DNA of 35,063 nucleotides from Alphaproteobacteria bacterium (GTDB lineage Bacteria > Pseudomonadota > Alphaproteobacteria > Acetobacterales > Acetobacteraceae). The stretch's first letter is position 1. Each line of letters opens with the position of its first letter. Positions 1 to 8,269 of the stretch are shown here, in pieces. The notes beneath the pieces are model-generated. The model was not told where the DNA came from. It saw only the letters and a list, made by a program, of their open reading frames with translations, and made no database searches. Both the position numbers and the translations under genes were made by a program. The DNA is taken from assembly GCA_016869735.1 (NCBI GenBank), contig VGDL01000036.1, forward strand, positions 1-35,063. Direction: 5' to 3'.

Positions 1-759
1 AGGCTTGCGTTTTTCGGCAAAGGCTTTCGGGCCTTCGATGAAATCCTGGCTATCGCGGTTGCGCGCCTGCGCCGGGTACATGGTGCCGATCGCTTTCGCC
101 AGGCTCTCCTCATCCAGCCCCGCATAAACCGCCTGTTTGGACGCGCGGATTGCAAGTGGTGAGCATTCCAGGATCAGCGCCGCCCAGCGCTTCGCTGCTT
201 CCAAAGCCTGGCCCGGCGGCACAACCTCATTCACAAAGCCAAGGCTGTGACCCTCGGCGGCCGGCACACGCCGCCCGGTCAGGATCATGCCAAGCGCCTG
301 TTTCTGGCCGATCATCCGCGGCAGGCGATGCAGGCCGCCCGCGCCCGCCACCAGCCCAACACGCGGTTCGGGCAAAGCGAAAAGCGCGTTCTCGGCCGCG
401 ATGATCAGATCGCACGCGAGCGCAATTTCAAAACCACCGCCCATGGCAATGCCATTCACCGCAGCAATCACGGGTTTTTCGAGATCAAAGCGACTGGTGA
501 GGCCGGCAAAGCCCGTGCGGGGCAGGGGGCGGCGCTTGCCGGCGGCCTGCACCTTCAAATCATTGCCGGCGGAAAAGGCGCGATCCCCAGCGCCGGTGAT
601 GATGCCAACCCAAAGATCGGGGTTTTGGGCGAATTCATCCCAAACCGCCTCCAATTCCTCATTGGCATCAGCATGAAGCGCATTCATCACCTCGGGCCGA
701 TTAAGGGTGACGATGCGCAAGCGGCCTTCATCACGCACTTCGCAGAATTGGTGGGGCAT
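1..759 (-). CDS. Enoyl-CoA hydratase/isomerase (crotonase) family, C-terminus cut by window edge
   Basis: Crotonase-fold enzyme acting on acyl-CoA thioesters, probably a hydratase or isomerase in the cytoplasm. 253 codons are visible without a stop, so the last residues lie beyond the left edge. The first oxyanion-hole segment is SAGNDLK near residues 63-69. The second is NGIAMGGGFEIAL near 102-114. Both glutamates used by hydratases are present (E111 in GGGFE, E131 in LPEPRVG), so an active hydratase is plausible. The start ATG follows a purine-rich AAGGGAAGGA ribosome site lying in the 18 nt gap after the upstream thioesterase gene, which suggests co-transcription. The true substrate cannot be told; the SAGNDLK form also occurs in carnitinyl-CoA dehydratase-like members. 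Confidence 0.93.
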   Translation of the reverse strand, partial: MPHQFCEVRDEGRLRIVTLNRPEVMNALHADANEELEAVWDEFAQNPDLWVGIITGAGDRAFSAGNDLKVQAAGKRRPLPRTGFAGLTSRFDLEKPVIAAVNGIAMGGGFEIALACDLIIAAENALFALPEPRVGLVAGAGGLHRLPRMIGQKQALGMILTGRRVPAAEGHSLGFVNEVVPPGQALEAAKRWAALILECSPLAIRASKQAVYAGLDEESLAKAIGTMYPAQARNRDSQDFIEGPKAFAEKRKP

Positions 760-777
760 GGCGTTGATCCTTCCCTT

Positions 778-1224
778 CTAGATTTCGGCAATCGCCTGAT
801 CGCGCGTCAGCATCAATTGGCGAAGCGCATCCGAAATCGGTGCCTTGGCGCCGGTTGCGTTGTTCACAATTACGCAAACCGCGCGCCCGGAACACAAAAG
901 CCCATCACGCCACAGCCCATATTCATGAATGAAGGAACTGCGCCGGAAGCTTGTTGCGCGTACGGTCAGCAGTACATCCTCATTGAAATGTCCGGGGCGG
1001 AGGTATTTGGCTTCGATCGAAGCCACCACTGGCCCTTCAGCATCCGCGCCGAAGCGCCCGCCAGAGGCCAGCCACCAATCAATCCGCATATCCTCAAACA
1101 TCGTGAAATAGGCGGCGTGATTGATATGGGCGTAGATGTCGCATTGAATCCAGCGAATGCGATGCCGCCGCGCCATGGCCCAATGGCCTTCCACCTGGAA
1201 TTCCGCCCGTGTTGCTGCATCCAT
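778..1224 (-). CDS. Acyl-CoA thioesterase, 4HBT/FadM-YbgC hotdog family
   Basis: Probable hotdog-fold acyl-CoA thioesterase of about 148 residues, the usual size for the 4-hydroxybenzoyl-CoA thioesterase group. The N-terminal segment WIQCDIYAHINHAAYF holds the family's Asp catalytic site and the following H-x-N stretch. A second conserved stretch is EAKYLRPGHFNEDV in the middle. The frame opens ten codons earlier at 1254, but the ATG at 1224 has an AAAAGGG Shine-Dalgarno eight bases upstream, so I prefer it. It lies immediately upstream of the crotonase gene, and together they look like a two-gene CoA-ester module. The substrate is unknown. Confidence 0.88.
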   Translation of the reverse strand: MDAATRAEFQVEGHWAMARRHRIRWIQCDIYAHINHAAYFTMFEDMRIDWWLASGGRFGADAEGPVVASIEAKYLRPGHFNEDVLLTVRATSFRRSSFIHEYGLWRDGLLCSGRAVCVIVNNATGAKAPISDALRQLMLTRDQAIAEI

Positions 1225-1313
1225 CGCGACGCCCTTTTCTTTGCCTGGAGGCATGTGTTCTAGCCTGATCGCGCGCTGCTGACATCACGTGCCAAGGCGC
1301 GTGCCGAATTTTC

Positions 1314-1341
1314 TTGCCGCCAAACCATGAAGCGCTAACAT
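1314..1341 (+). promoter_or_regulatory. Possible sigma-70-type promoter for the tandem Bug genes
   Basis: TTGCCG (1314-1319), a 16 bp spacer and TAACAT (1336-1341) stand 30 bp before the start of the first Bug gene, in the divergent intergenic region. Each hexamer matches the consensus at four of six positions. This is a weak call by eye. Confidence 0.28.
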
Positions 1342-1371
1342 CCGGGTCAAGAAGACCATTTGGGGGGATCC

Positions 1372-2343
1372 ATGTTCACACGGCGTCAAGCATCGCTTCT
1401 GGCGGGCGGGTTGCTTGCCATGCCTTGGGTCAAGCCCGCACGGGCAGCTTGGCCGCAGGATCGCGCCATTGAAATGATTGTGCCATTTCCGCCAGGCGGC
1501 GGCGTGGATGCAGCGGCGCGCTTCGCGACCCATCAGGTCACGCCGCGTCTGCCTGGGGTGCGCTTTGTCATCAGCAATCGGCCTGGCGCTTCTGGCCAGC
1601 TTGGGATGGAGGCAATCTTCAACGCAGCCCCTGATGGCTACACGCTTGGCACCATTGGCAGCTTGAATGTTTCCACCCTGCCACTGGAACGGCCCGTGCG
1701 CTGGAAGGCCGAAGAATTCACTTATATCGCCAATATTGTTGATGATGCCTGCGGATTATGGGTGCTGGCCAATTCGCCCTTGCGCAATCTGGGTGACCTT
1801 GTGGCAAGGCTGCGCGAAAAGCCCGAAGCGCTTTCGGTCGGCAGCGCTGCTGGTGTTGGTTCCGATGATCATCTGGTGCTGTTGGGCCTGGAAGAAGCCG
1901 CGAATATCCGGGCTTTGCATGCCCCCTTCAATGGCACGGCTCAGGTGCAGCGGGATTTGCTTTCGGGCGCCGTTGATGTCGCTTCCTTCAACATGAGTGA
2001 AGGGATCGTGCTGATGCGCGAAGGGCGAATCCGTTGTCTGGCGCAGGCATCGCCCATGCGCTGGTCTGCAGCGGCGCAAGTGCCAACTTTCCGCGAATTG
2101 GGCTTTGATGTGGTGATCGGCAGTGCGCGCGGTATTGTGGGCCCGCCCGGTCTACCCGCCGAAACCGTGCGGATGCTGGAAGCGGCCTTTCGGGAAACGC
2201 TGGCTGATCCCCGCTTCGTGCAGGATGCGGAGAAGGTCTCGCTCCCGCTGCGCCCGCTGGTGGGGGCGGATTACCGCGCCATGGTGCTGGCAGAGGGGGA
2301 GGCTGTGCGCGCCCTTTTCGCGCGCCGGCCATGGCGGCGATAA
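1372..2343 (+). CDS. Bug-family tripartite tricarboxylate transporter substrate-binding protein (first of tandem pair)
   Basis: Periplasmic solute-binding protein of the Bug/TctC family, about 323 residues as usual. The N-terminus MFTRRQASLL followed by a hydrophobic stretch and KPARA|AWP looks like a signal peptide, with a twin arginine that would also allow Tat export. Family marks are VPFPPGGGVDAAAR, the NRPGASGQ turn, NAAPDGYTLG, and a late PTFRELGFDVV followed by GIVGPPGLP. The ATG at 1372 has a G-rich GGGGGGA ribosome site; the frame opens at a TTG four codons earlier, which I reject. Bug proteins bind carboxylates or related small acids and normally pass them to TctA/TctB, but neither membrane gene is in the window. 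The next gene is a clear paralogue. Confidence 0.95.
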   Translation: MFTRRQASLLAGGLLAMPWVKPARAAWPQDRAIEMIVPFPPGGGVDAAARFATHQVTPRLPGVRFVISNRPGASGQLGMEAIFNAAPDGYTLGTIGSLNVSTLPLERPVRWKAEEFTYIANIVDDACGLWVLANSPLRNLGDLVARLREKPEALSVGSAAGVGSDDHLVLLGLEEAANIRALHAPFNGTAQVQRDLLSGAVDVASFNMSEGIVLMREGRIRCLAQASPMRWSAAAQVPTFRELGFDVVIGSARGIVGPPGLPAETVRMLEAAFRETLADPRFVQDAEKVSLPLRPLVGADYRAMVLAEGEAVRALFARRPWRR

Positions 2344-2418
2344 GGCGGCTTTGCCCTGGATTTGCCAGCGAAGGCCCGCTGCCCTTAGGCTTTCGGACAT
2401 AAATAGGGAGGAAAAATC

Positions 2419-3387
2419 ATGATCAATCGTCGCAGCCTTTTGGCATCTGCAAGCCTGCTTGCCACACCCGCCATTGTCCAGGCGCAAACCGCCTGGCCGG
2501 GTGACAAGCCCCTGGAGGTGTTTGTGCCTTTCCCCGCCGGTGGCGGCGTGGATATCATGACACGCTTAGTCATGCCGCTGGTCGCGGCGCAAATCCCCGG
2601 CCTGCGTCCCGTGGTGATCAATCGCACTGGGGCGGCGGGGCAGATTGGGTTGGAAGCCACCTTCAACGCCGCGCCGGATGGCTATTCCATCGGCGCCACC
2701 ACCATCCCCGCGCATAACGCCATCCCGCTGGAACGCCAGGTGCGCTACCGCGCGATGGATTTCACCTTCCTCTGCAATATCGTTGAAGATGCCAATTGCT
2801 TTTATGTGCGCGCCGATAGCCCATTCAAAACCCTGCAGGATCTGGTGGCAGCGGCCAAGGCCCGGCCCGAGCAGATTACCTATGCCACCACGGGCATTGG
2901 CAGCGATGACCATCTTTTTGTGCTGCATTTTGAGGAATTGGCGGGGCTGAAGCCCATGATCCAGGTGCCTTTTGCCGGTGCCGCGCCACTCATTCCGCAA
3001 TTGCTCGGCGGCAATATGGATGTCGCCGCGATCAATGTGAATGACGCGCTGCAATTGGCGCGCGAAGGCAAGGTACGGATGCTAGCGCAAGCCGCCGTGC
3101 GGCGCCAACCGGAAGCTGCCGATGTGCCAACCTTCCGCGAATTGGGTTTTGATGTGGTGCATGGCGCCAGCCGCGGCATTGTCGGCCCGCCCAATATGCC
3201 ACCTGCCATCGTTGCGCGGCTTGAAGCGGCCTTCCGCACCGCTTTGGCGGATGAGAATTTCAAGCGCGAAGCGGCGCGCAATTTCATGCCGTTGAACACC
3301 ATGGTCGGTGCTGAATATCGTGCCTTCGCGCAAACCGTGGATGATCGGCTGAAGCGGCTTTGGCAGGTGCGCCCCTGGCGCGGCTGA
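2419..3387 (+). CDS. Bug-family tripartite tricarboxylate transporter substrate-binding protein (second of tandem pair)
   Basis: Second periplasmic Bug/TctC-type binding protein (322 residues). It has a signal peptide MINRRSLLASASLLATPAIV ending near VQAQ|TAWP and a good TAGGGAGG ribosome site. It shares with the preceding protein VPFPAGGGVD, the TGAAGQIGLEATFNAAPDGY region, GIGSDDHL, PTFRELGFDVV, RGIVGPP and a final RPWR. The two therefore arose by tandem duplication and have since diverged. They lie 75 bp apart and probably form one transcript. The distinct central loops suggest different ligands. No TctA/TctB is nearby. Confidence 0.95.
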   Translation: MINRRSLLASASLLATPAIVQAQTAWPGDKPLEVFVPFPAGGGVDIMTRLVMPLVAAQIPGLRPVVINRTGAAGQIGLEATFNAAPDGYSIGATTIPAHNAIPLERQVRYRAMDFTFLCNIVEDANCFYVRADSPFKTLQDLVAAAKARPEQITYATTGIGSDDHLFVLHFEELAGLKPMIQVPFAGAAPLIPQLLGGNMDVAAINVNDALQLAREGKVRMLAQAAVRRQPEAADVPTFRELGFDVVHGASRGIVGPPNMPPAIVARLEAAFRTALADENFKREAARNFMPLNTMVGAEYRAFAQTVDDRLKRLWQVRPWRG

Positions 3388-3410
3388 TCAGGGGGTGTGC
3401 GGCGGGGCGT

Positions 3411-4085
3411 TCACCGCCTTGCCGCCAATTGCTTGTTTTCAAGCCGGCTCAATAACCGCACCACGGGCCAGAGCAGGATGAAATACATGATCGCCGCCGC
3501 GACAATTGGCGATGCGTTATAGGTGACACTTTGCGCCTGACGCGCCTGGAACAGCAATTCAGGCAAAGCGACGACAGACGCGATGGAGGTTAGCTTTACC
3601 ACCTCCAGCGTATTGGAAATCAGGTCAGGCAGCACATTGCGTACCGCCTGCGGCAGCACAATGAAGCGCATGGTCTGCGCCGCCGAAAGCCCCGTGCTGC
3701 GCGCGGCTTCCACCTGACCGCGCGGCACGCTTTCAATGCCGGCACGCAGAATCTCGCCGTAATAGGCGCCGGTATTCAGGAAAAACCCAATCGCCACCGC
3801 AGTCCAGGCGCTGATCTCCAGACCCAGAAACGGCAGGCCGGCGAAGATGAAAATCAGCAGCACCAGGGGTGGCAGGGCGCGGAAGGTATCCACCCAAACC
3901 CTGAGCGGCCAGCGCACCCAGGCATGAGGCAGGGTGGACAGCACCGCCAGGATAATCCCCCCCAAAAGCCCAAGCGGCACCACCAGCAGGGATAGCAATA
4001 GCGTGGCCCGCAGCCCCTGCCAGAGAATGGGGGAGGCTTCACGCATGATTTCCCAATTCAGGAAGGCTTCAAGGAAATCCTGCAT
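3411..4085 (-). CDS. Polar amino acid ABC transporter permease (HisM/GlnP type)
   Basis: Inner-membrane permease of the PAAT family (224 residues) with about five hydrophobic helices. The EAA loop GQVEAARSTGLSAAQ, followed by VLPQAVRNVLP around residues 125-155, is the contact site for the ATPase. It is the last gene of a four-gene importer operon, beginning two bases after the stop of the other permease. The pair would form the heterodimeric channel for an amino acid such as a glutamate, glutamine, histidine, arginine or opine-type ligand; the sequence does not say which. It converges on the second Bug gene with only 23 bp between the stops. Confidence 0.94.
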   Translation of the reverse strand: MQDFLEAFLNWEIMREASPILWQGLRATLLLSLLVVPLGLLGGIILAVLSTLPHAWVRWPLRVWVDTFRALPPLVLLIFIFAGLPFLGLEISAWTAVAIGFFLNTGAYYGEILRAGIESVPRGQVEAARSTGLSAAQTMRFIVLPQAVRNVLPDLISNTLEVVKLTSIASVVALPELLFQARQAQSVTYNASPIVAAAIMYFILLWPVVRLLSRLENKQLAARR

Positions 4086-4087
4086 GC

Positions 4088-4768
4088 TCAGCGCTTCCAG
4101 GCAAAGCGCGTTTCAATCCAGCGGCCCAAGAGGACCACGGGAAAGAACAGCACCAGATAGGCCAGCGCCCCGAGCGTCAGCGGCGATGGGTTGAAGGAAT
4201 GGGAAAGCCCGGAACTCGCCGCGCCCAAAATATCCGGCACCGCCACCACGGAAGCGAGTGCGGTGCCCTTGGTAATGGCGATGGTGCGGTTCGTCAGCGG
4301 CGGGATGGTCAGGCGCAGCGCCTGCGGCAGCACCACATAGCCAAGCGCTTGCAGGAAATTTAGCCCCGTCGAGCGCGCCGCTTCCCATTGCCCCTTCGGC
4401 ACGCTGGTAATGCCGGCCCAGAAAATCTCCTCCGAAAACGCCATCAGCACCAGGGTCAGCGCAAGCCAGGCGGAAGCAAAGCCCGAAAGCTCCATTCCCA
4501 TGCTGGGCAGGCCAAAGAACAGCAGCACGATGATGACCAGCGGCGGCAAGGCACGGAACAAATCCACCACGAAAATGATCAGCCAATTGAGTGGCCGCAC
4601 CCCAAGCGCACGCAGCACCGCCAAAGCAAGTCCCGCGATCAAGCCAGCGGCGATAATGCAAAGCGCCAGTACAATGGTCAGGCCAAAGCCTTCAATGATC
4701 TTCGGCAGGTACTGCGCCATGACGCGCGCATTGAAGAAGCTATCGGTAAAGCGTTCCCAGCCGGTCAT
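4088..4768 (-). CDS. Polar amino acid ABC transporter permease (second subunit)
   Basis: Second PAAT permease (226 residues), homologous to its neighbour. The EAA loop reads GQWEAARSTGLNFLQ followed by YVVLPQALRLTIPP. An N-terminal hydrophobic segment near residues 28-55 (TIVLALCIIAAGLIAGLALA) begins the membrane domain. It starts six bases downstream of the ATPase stop and ends two bases before the next permease, so translation is probably coupled. Two different permease subunits with one ATPase and one binding protein is the usual arrangement for histidine/glutamate-type importers. Confidence 0.94.
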   Translation of the reverse strand: MTGWERFTDSFFNARVMAQYLPKIIEGFGLTIVLALCIIAAGLIAGLALAVLRALGVRPLNWLIIFVVDLFRALPPLVIIVLLFFGLPSMGMELSGFASAWLALTLVLMAFSEEIFWAGITSVPKGQWEAARSTGLNFLQALGYVVLPQALRLTIPPLTNRTIAITKGTALASVVAVPDILGAASSGLSHSFNPSPLTLGALAYLVLFFPVVLLGRWIETRFAWKR

Positions 4769-4774
4769 GGCGGA

Positions 4775-5521
4775 TCAGTGACGCTCAACCTGGCTGATGA
4801 AGGCGCGTAGCCTTTCATGACGCGGTGCGTTGAACAGTTTCGCCGGTGGGCCTTGTTCCAGAATCTCGCCATCAGCCATGAAAACCACGCGATCCGCAGC
4901 GGCGCGGGCGAAGCTCATTTCATGGCTCACCACCACCATGGTCATGCCATCTTCCCGCAATTCGCGCATCACGGCCAGAACGCCGCCCACCAATTCAGGA
5001 TCAAGCGCGCTGGTTGGTTCATCAAACAGCATCACACGTGGTTCAAGTGCGATGGACCGCGCAATGGCAACGCGCTGCTGCTGGCCGCCGGAAAGCTGAT
5101 TGGGGTAGTGATCCGCGCGGTCTGCCAAATGTACCCTATCCAAGGCGCGCTGTGCGCGGGCTTCGGCTTCGGACTTGTCCAGCCCCTGCACCTTCCGCAA
5201 GGCGAGCATGACATTCCCAAGCGCGGTCATATGCGGATAGAGGTTGAAGGATTGGAACACCATGCCAATCCGCTGCCGCGCCTTATTGATATCCGTGCGC
5301 GGATCAAGAATATCTATGCCATCCACCATGATGGAACCGCTTGACGGTTCCTCAAGCCGGTTCAGGCAACGCAGCAGCGTGGATTTGCCGGAACCCGAAG
5401 GCCCGATCACAAAGACAAGCTGGCGTTCTTCCACCGTGAAATCCACGCCTCGCAACACATGCAGGGCGCCGAAATGTTTGTGGATGGCGCGCGCTTCAAC
5501 AATGGGGCGGGCGGGGTTCAT
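4775..5521 (-). CDS. Polar amino acid ABC transporter ATP-binding protein (GlnQ/HisP type)
   Basis: Cytoplasmic ATPase of the amino acid importer (248 residues). Visible motifs are Walker A GPSGSGKST (residues 40-48), Q-loop VFQSFNLYPHMT, signature LSGGQQQRVAIAR, Walker B VMLFDEPTSALD and the H-loop VVSHEM. FNLYPH after the Q-loop and SALDPELV after Walker B are typical of the polar amino acid subgroup. The gene lies 28 bp downstream of the binding-protein gene and 6 bp upstream of the first permease. Confidence 0.97.
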   Translation of the reverse strand: MNPARPIVEARAIHKHFGALHVLRGVDFTVEERQLVFVIGPSGSGKSTLLRCLNRLEEPSSGSIMVDGIDILDPRTDINKARQRIGMVFQSFNLYPHMTALGNVMLALRKVQGLDKSEAEARAQRALDRVHLADRADHYPNQLSGGQQQRVAIARSIALEPRVMLFDEPTSALDPELVGGVLAVMRELREDGMTMVVVSHEMSFARAAADRVVFMADGEILEQGPPAKLFNAPRHERLRAFISQVERH

Positions 5522-5549
5522 GCCCGCCGCGCCCTTTCATGAAACGCCA

Positions 5550-6386
5550 TCAGCAGCGCGGATTCTGCGGTGTGGGGTCATGGCCTGGCAGGCCCGGCGG
5601 ACCATAGCCGGGGAATTCCATCACTTCCGCCTGATCAGGCCCCGGGCGATTGCCGAACCACTTCTCAGACAAGGTGGCGATGGTGCCATCGCGCTTCATG
5701 CAGGTGAGCACATCCTCCACCTGATTACGCATGGCGGCGCTATCCTTACGGAAGGGTGTGCCCCAATGCATGCGCGTGCCGGGCAGCACGAAATCTGCGA
5801 CATACTGCGGCGTGCGAGACGCCGAATACCGCACCACCGTATTGCCGGACAGGTTGGCATAGGCGCGGCCCTGGATCACGGCCTGCACCGCATCGGGCTG
5901 CGTATCAAAGGCCAGCAGTGTCAGGTTCAGGCGCGCGGCATTGGCCGTGACCCAGTTTTCATAAGGCGTGCCCTTGTTCACGCTGATGGTCTTGCCGCGC
6001 AAATCTTCCTCGGACCTGATGGGTGGCGTGCCGCGGCGGATGCCAAACTGCAATTCGGTCCAGATATATCCTTCGGTGAACAGCAGCGCTTCAGCGCGTG
6101 CTGGCGTTACCGTGGTGGGGGCACAAAGGAAATCATAGCGCCCTGCATTCATGGCCGGAATAAGGCCGGAGAAGGAAGCGCTTTCGATCACAATTTCGCG
6201 CCCCATCCGCTTGGCCACTTCGCGGAACAGGTCAACCTGAAAACCCTGCACGCCACCTTGCAGTGACGGGAAGGCATGTGGGGCGAAAGTGCCATCAACG
6301 CCGCAGCGAAGCGGCGGTTGGCCTTGGGCCAAAGCAGGGCCGGCCATGGCGACGGAGAGCAGGGCGGCGGCCAGAAAACGGCGCAT
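5550..6386 (-). CDS. Polar amino acid ABC transporter periplasmic substrate-binding protein (SBP_bac_3)
   Basis: Secreted binding protein of 278 residues with signal peptide MRRFLAAALLSVAMAGPALA|QG. The SBP_bac_3 fold is shown by RCGVDGTFAPHAF at the start, GFQVDLFREVAKRMG, SVNKGTPYENW and a late TIATLSEKWFG. Four cysteines in the mature chain (RCGV, FLCAP, LTCMK and the C-terminal residue) could make two disulfides. The C-terminal tail after the domain is Pro/Gly-rich and about 30 residues longer than needed. It is first in the operon, behind a near-perfect AGAAGGAGG ribosome site, which fits higher expression of the binding protein. The ligand is unassigned. Confidence 0.94.
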   Translation of the reverse strand: MRRFLAAALLSVAMAGPALAQGQPPLRCGVDGTFAPHAFPSLQGGVQGFQVDLFREVAKRMGREIVIESASFSGLIPAMNAGRYDFLCAPTTVTPARAEALLFTEGYIWTELQFGIRRGTPPIRSEEDLRGKTISVNKGTPYENWVTANAARLNLTLLAFDTQPDAVQAVIQGRAYANLSGNTVVRYSASRTPQYVADFVLPGTRMHWGTPFRKDSAAMRNQVEDVLTCMKRDGTIATLSEKWFGNRPGPDQAEVMEFPGYGPPGLPGHDPTPQNPRC

Positions 6387-6539
6387 TGAAACCTCCTTCT
6401 ATGAAGTCGAACGGGCGGACAGTCTCAGATGTGGGGGCATCTGTCCATGCCGGCTTGCCATGAAACTGCCTTGCTATGGTCGCGCTGCTGCCCTGCTGGG
6501 CAGGTTTAAGGAACGCCTGAACGATGCATGAGCAGTTAG

Positions 6540-6725
6540 ATGTTTGCCCTTGGTCTGATTGGTGCTGGTGTGGTCTGCGATCTGGTGCTGGTGGCGCTTT
6601 TATTGGGCGATGCCACGGCGCCAGCGCGATTTTCACATGCCGCGGTGGCGCTGCTGGCGCTATGCGGGGGCGCGTTGAAGCTTGGAGGGATGATGCTGCT
6701 GGAACCGCGCCGCCGGGTGGGGTGA
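6540..6725 (+). CDS. Possible small two-helix membrane protein, unknown function
   Basis: A 61-codon frame in the otherwise empty gap between the amino acid importer and the Nudix gene. It encodes two hydrophobic segments (about residues 3-22 and 32-51) separated by a short polar loop, with a basic RRRVG tail, as expected for a small inner-membrane protein. No gene on the other strand explains the frame. The ATG comes directly after an in-frame stop and has no good ribosome site close by; the only AAGGA lies about 30 bases upstream. I do not recognise a family. It may be spurious. Confidence 0.42.
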   Translation: MFALGLIGAGVVCDLVLVALLLGDATAPARFSHAAVALLALCGGALKLGGMMLLEPRRRVG

Positions 6726-6740
6726 TGGGGCGTCAGAAAT

Positions 6741-7439
6741 TCAACGCTCCACCCTTCTGTCATCCATGCCGCGAAACACGATCAAATCTCGCTTGGCACG
6801 CCCCGCTTCAGGAAGCGCAAGCCAGGCCAAAAATTCACCCATGACGCGCGCCGTAATGGTCGCGACATTATGGGCATGCGCCCCTTCCGGGCTGTACCAG
6901 CCAAGCTTTTCCAATTCACCGGAGCCTTGAATAGAACCATGCACCGCTTCCGCCGGTGCGATCAGGAAGCGCGCATGAAAGCGAATGGGCCGCCCCGTTG
7001 GCGTGATGGCGCGACATAAATAATCCAGCGCGTCGAGTGCCGCCGCTACGCCATCGCCACGCTTTTCGCCAAGCACCAGCCCGGTTTCCTCAAACAATTC
7101 CCGCGCGGCTGCAATCCCCAAGGCACGCGCGCGCGCTGGTGTGGCACGCCGTTCCAGCAGGCGCCGAGGGTCAGCGCGCAATTCACTGATAGCTGGGCCA
7201 CGATGATCATCAGGGTCCACGCGCCCGCCAGGAAAAACCATCACATCCGGCATGAAGCGATGCCCGGCATGGCGCTTACCCATCAGCAATTCGGGGCCTT
7301 TGCGGCTTTGCCGCCAGACAATCAGGCTTGCCGCATCGCGTGGCCGCGCAGTGCGGGCGCGCGGGTTGCGTTTCCCTTCAACATCAGCGCCGCCGGGATT
7401 ATCGGCGGTCGGGTCCTCGCGCTTCGGGCGTTCAGTCAA
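6741..7439 (-). CDS. Nudix hydrolase with long insert in the Nudix box (NUDT19-like arrangement)
   Basis: Nudix pyrophosphohydrolase of about 232 residues. FMPDVMVFPGGRVDPDD supplies the first half of the Nudix signature and AARELFEETGLVLG the second half. They are separated by roughly 40 residues instead of a few, the layout of NUDT19-like proteins, some of which hydrolyse CoA or acyl-CoA. The frame extends far into the upstream nitroreductase, but no ATG lies at the right place. A TTG at 7439, overlapping the nitroreductase stop, is the most economical start and would couple translation. It is the last gene of an operon that includes an acyl-CoA synthetase, so a CoA-ester or nucleotide clean-up role is reasonable inference. 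Confidence 0.88.
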   Translation of the reverse strand: MTERPKREDPTADNPGGADVEGKRNPRARTARPRDAASLIVWRQSRKGPELLMGKRHAGHRFMPDVMVFPGGRVDPDDHRGPAISELRADPRRLLERRATPARARALGIAAARELFEETGLVLGEKRGDGVAAALDALDYLCRAITPTGRPIRFHARFLIAPAEAVHGSIQGSGELEKLGWYSPEGAHAHNVATITARVMGEFLAWLALPEAGRAKRDLIVFRGMDDRRVER

Positions 7440-8244
7440 GGTCAAAACCCCGGCTCCGCAACCAGGCGCGGAAGCCAAAGCGCTCCGGCACCGATAATTG
7501 CCGTGCGGCGTTCTCAGACCAGGTGCAGCCTTCCGGCGCGGGGCCATGAATTTCCGGATAGCGCGGCTTCTGGCGGGGGCGGAGCGCATCATAGGCCGCA
7601 GTCGCCTCTGCCTCATGCGCGTTGGAATAGGCTTCGCGATGGATCACGACAGATGGCGGTAGGCGCGGTGTCACCTCGTTGCGCGCGGCAGGCCAGCCGA
7701 GTGAAAGCCCCGCCACCGGATAGACCCCCTTGGGCAGCGCAAACAAAGGTGCCACTTTTTCGATATGGCTGCGCACATAGGATATGGGGCAGGTACCAAG
7801 CCCTGCCGCATCCGCCGCCGCAATCGCCGCCCCCAAGGCCAGCGCCGCATCCACCGCCGTGTTCAAGAACGTGTCCATATTGTTATTGGCATGTTCGCGC
7901 CCATGGCGAGCGCAGACCGCCTGACCGCGCCGCATATCGCCGCAGAAAATCAGCAGGACCGGCGCATCCTTGATCCAAGGCATGGTGCCGATCCAATCCG
8001 CGACTTTGGCGATCTTCACCGGATCACGCGTGACGATGATGGAATATTGCTGCAGATCGGATTTGGAGGGTGCCGATTGCACCGCCGCCAATACCGTATC
8101 CAATAGCGCCTCACTCACCGCGTCAGCGGCAAACCGGCGCGTGACGCGCCGATCCAATAGCGCCGCAAGCGCGGGCGGAATCGCCTCGGGCGGAGTGAAG
8201 GGCAGGGCGCCGTAGCGGGCGCGGATCAGGTCTTCAGGCTTCAT
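7432..8244 (-). CDS. Nitroreductase-family flavoprotein
   Basis: FMN-dependent nitroreductase-fold oxidoreductase of about 270 residues. Typical marks are RRVTRRFAADAVSEALLDTV near the N-terminus, the AVQSAPSKSDLQQY flavin-binding stretch, and LNTAVDAALALGAAIAAADA followed by GLGTCPISY. ATG 8244 (MKPEDLIRARYG) is preferred over the frame's first ATG at 8298, which would overlap the upstream synthetase by 29 bases. The gene follows the acyl-CoA synthetase after 25 bp and overlaps the Nudix gene. The physiological substrate is not readable; members reduce quinones, nitro compounds or enals with NAD(P)H. A second, distantly related nitroreductase lies at 16218-16910. Confidence 0.9.
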   Translation of the reverse strand: MKPEDLIRARYGALPFTPPEAIPPALAALLDRRVTRRFAADAVSEALLDTVLAAVQSAPSKSDLQQYSIIVTRDPVKIAKVADWIGTMPWIKDAPVLLIFCGDMRRGQAVCARHGREHANNNMDTFLNTAVDAALALGAAIAAADAAGLGTCPISYVRSHIEKVAPLFALPKGVYPVAGLSLGWPAARNEVTPRLPPSVVIHREAYSNAHEAEATAAYDALRPRQKPRYPEIHGPAPEGCTWSENAARQLSVPERFGFRAWLRSRGFDLD

Positions 8245-8269
8245 GACCCCAAACTCGCACCGCGCGGCA

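Noticed and set aside
247-1263. 338-codon plus-strand frame
   Set aside because: It lies antisense to the crotonase and thioesterase genes, both of which have intact catalytic motifs; its His/Gly/Ala-rich reading is a mirror of high-GC codons.
3388-3410. Possible terminator between convergent Bug and permease genes
   Set aside because: Only a short GGCGG/CCGCC pairing, with no T-run on either strand.
5244-6266. 340-codon plus-strand frame
   Set aside because: Antisense to the amino acid ATPase and binding protein, which are clearly real.
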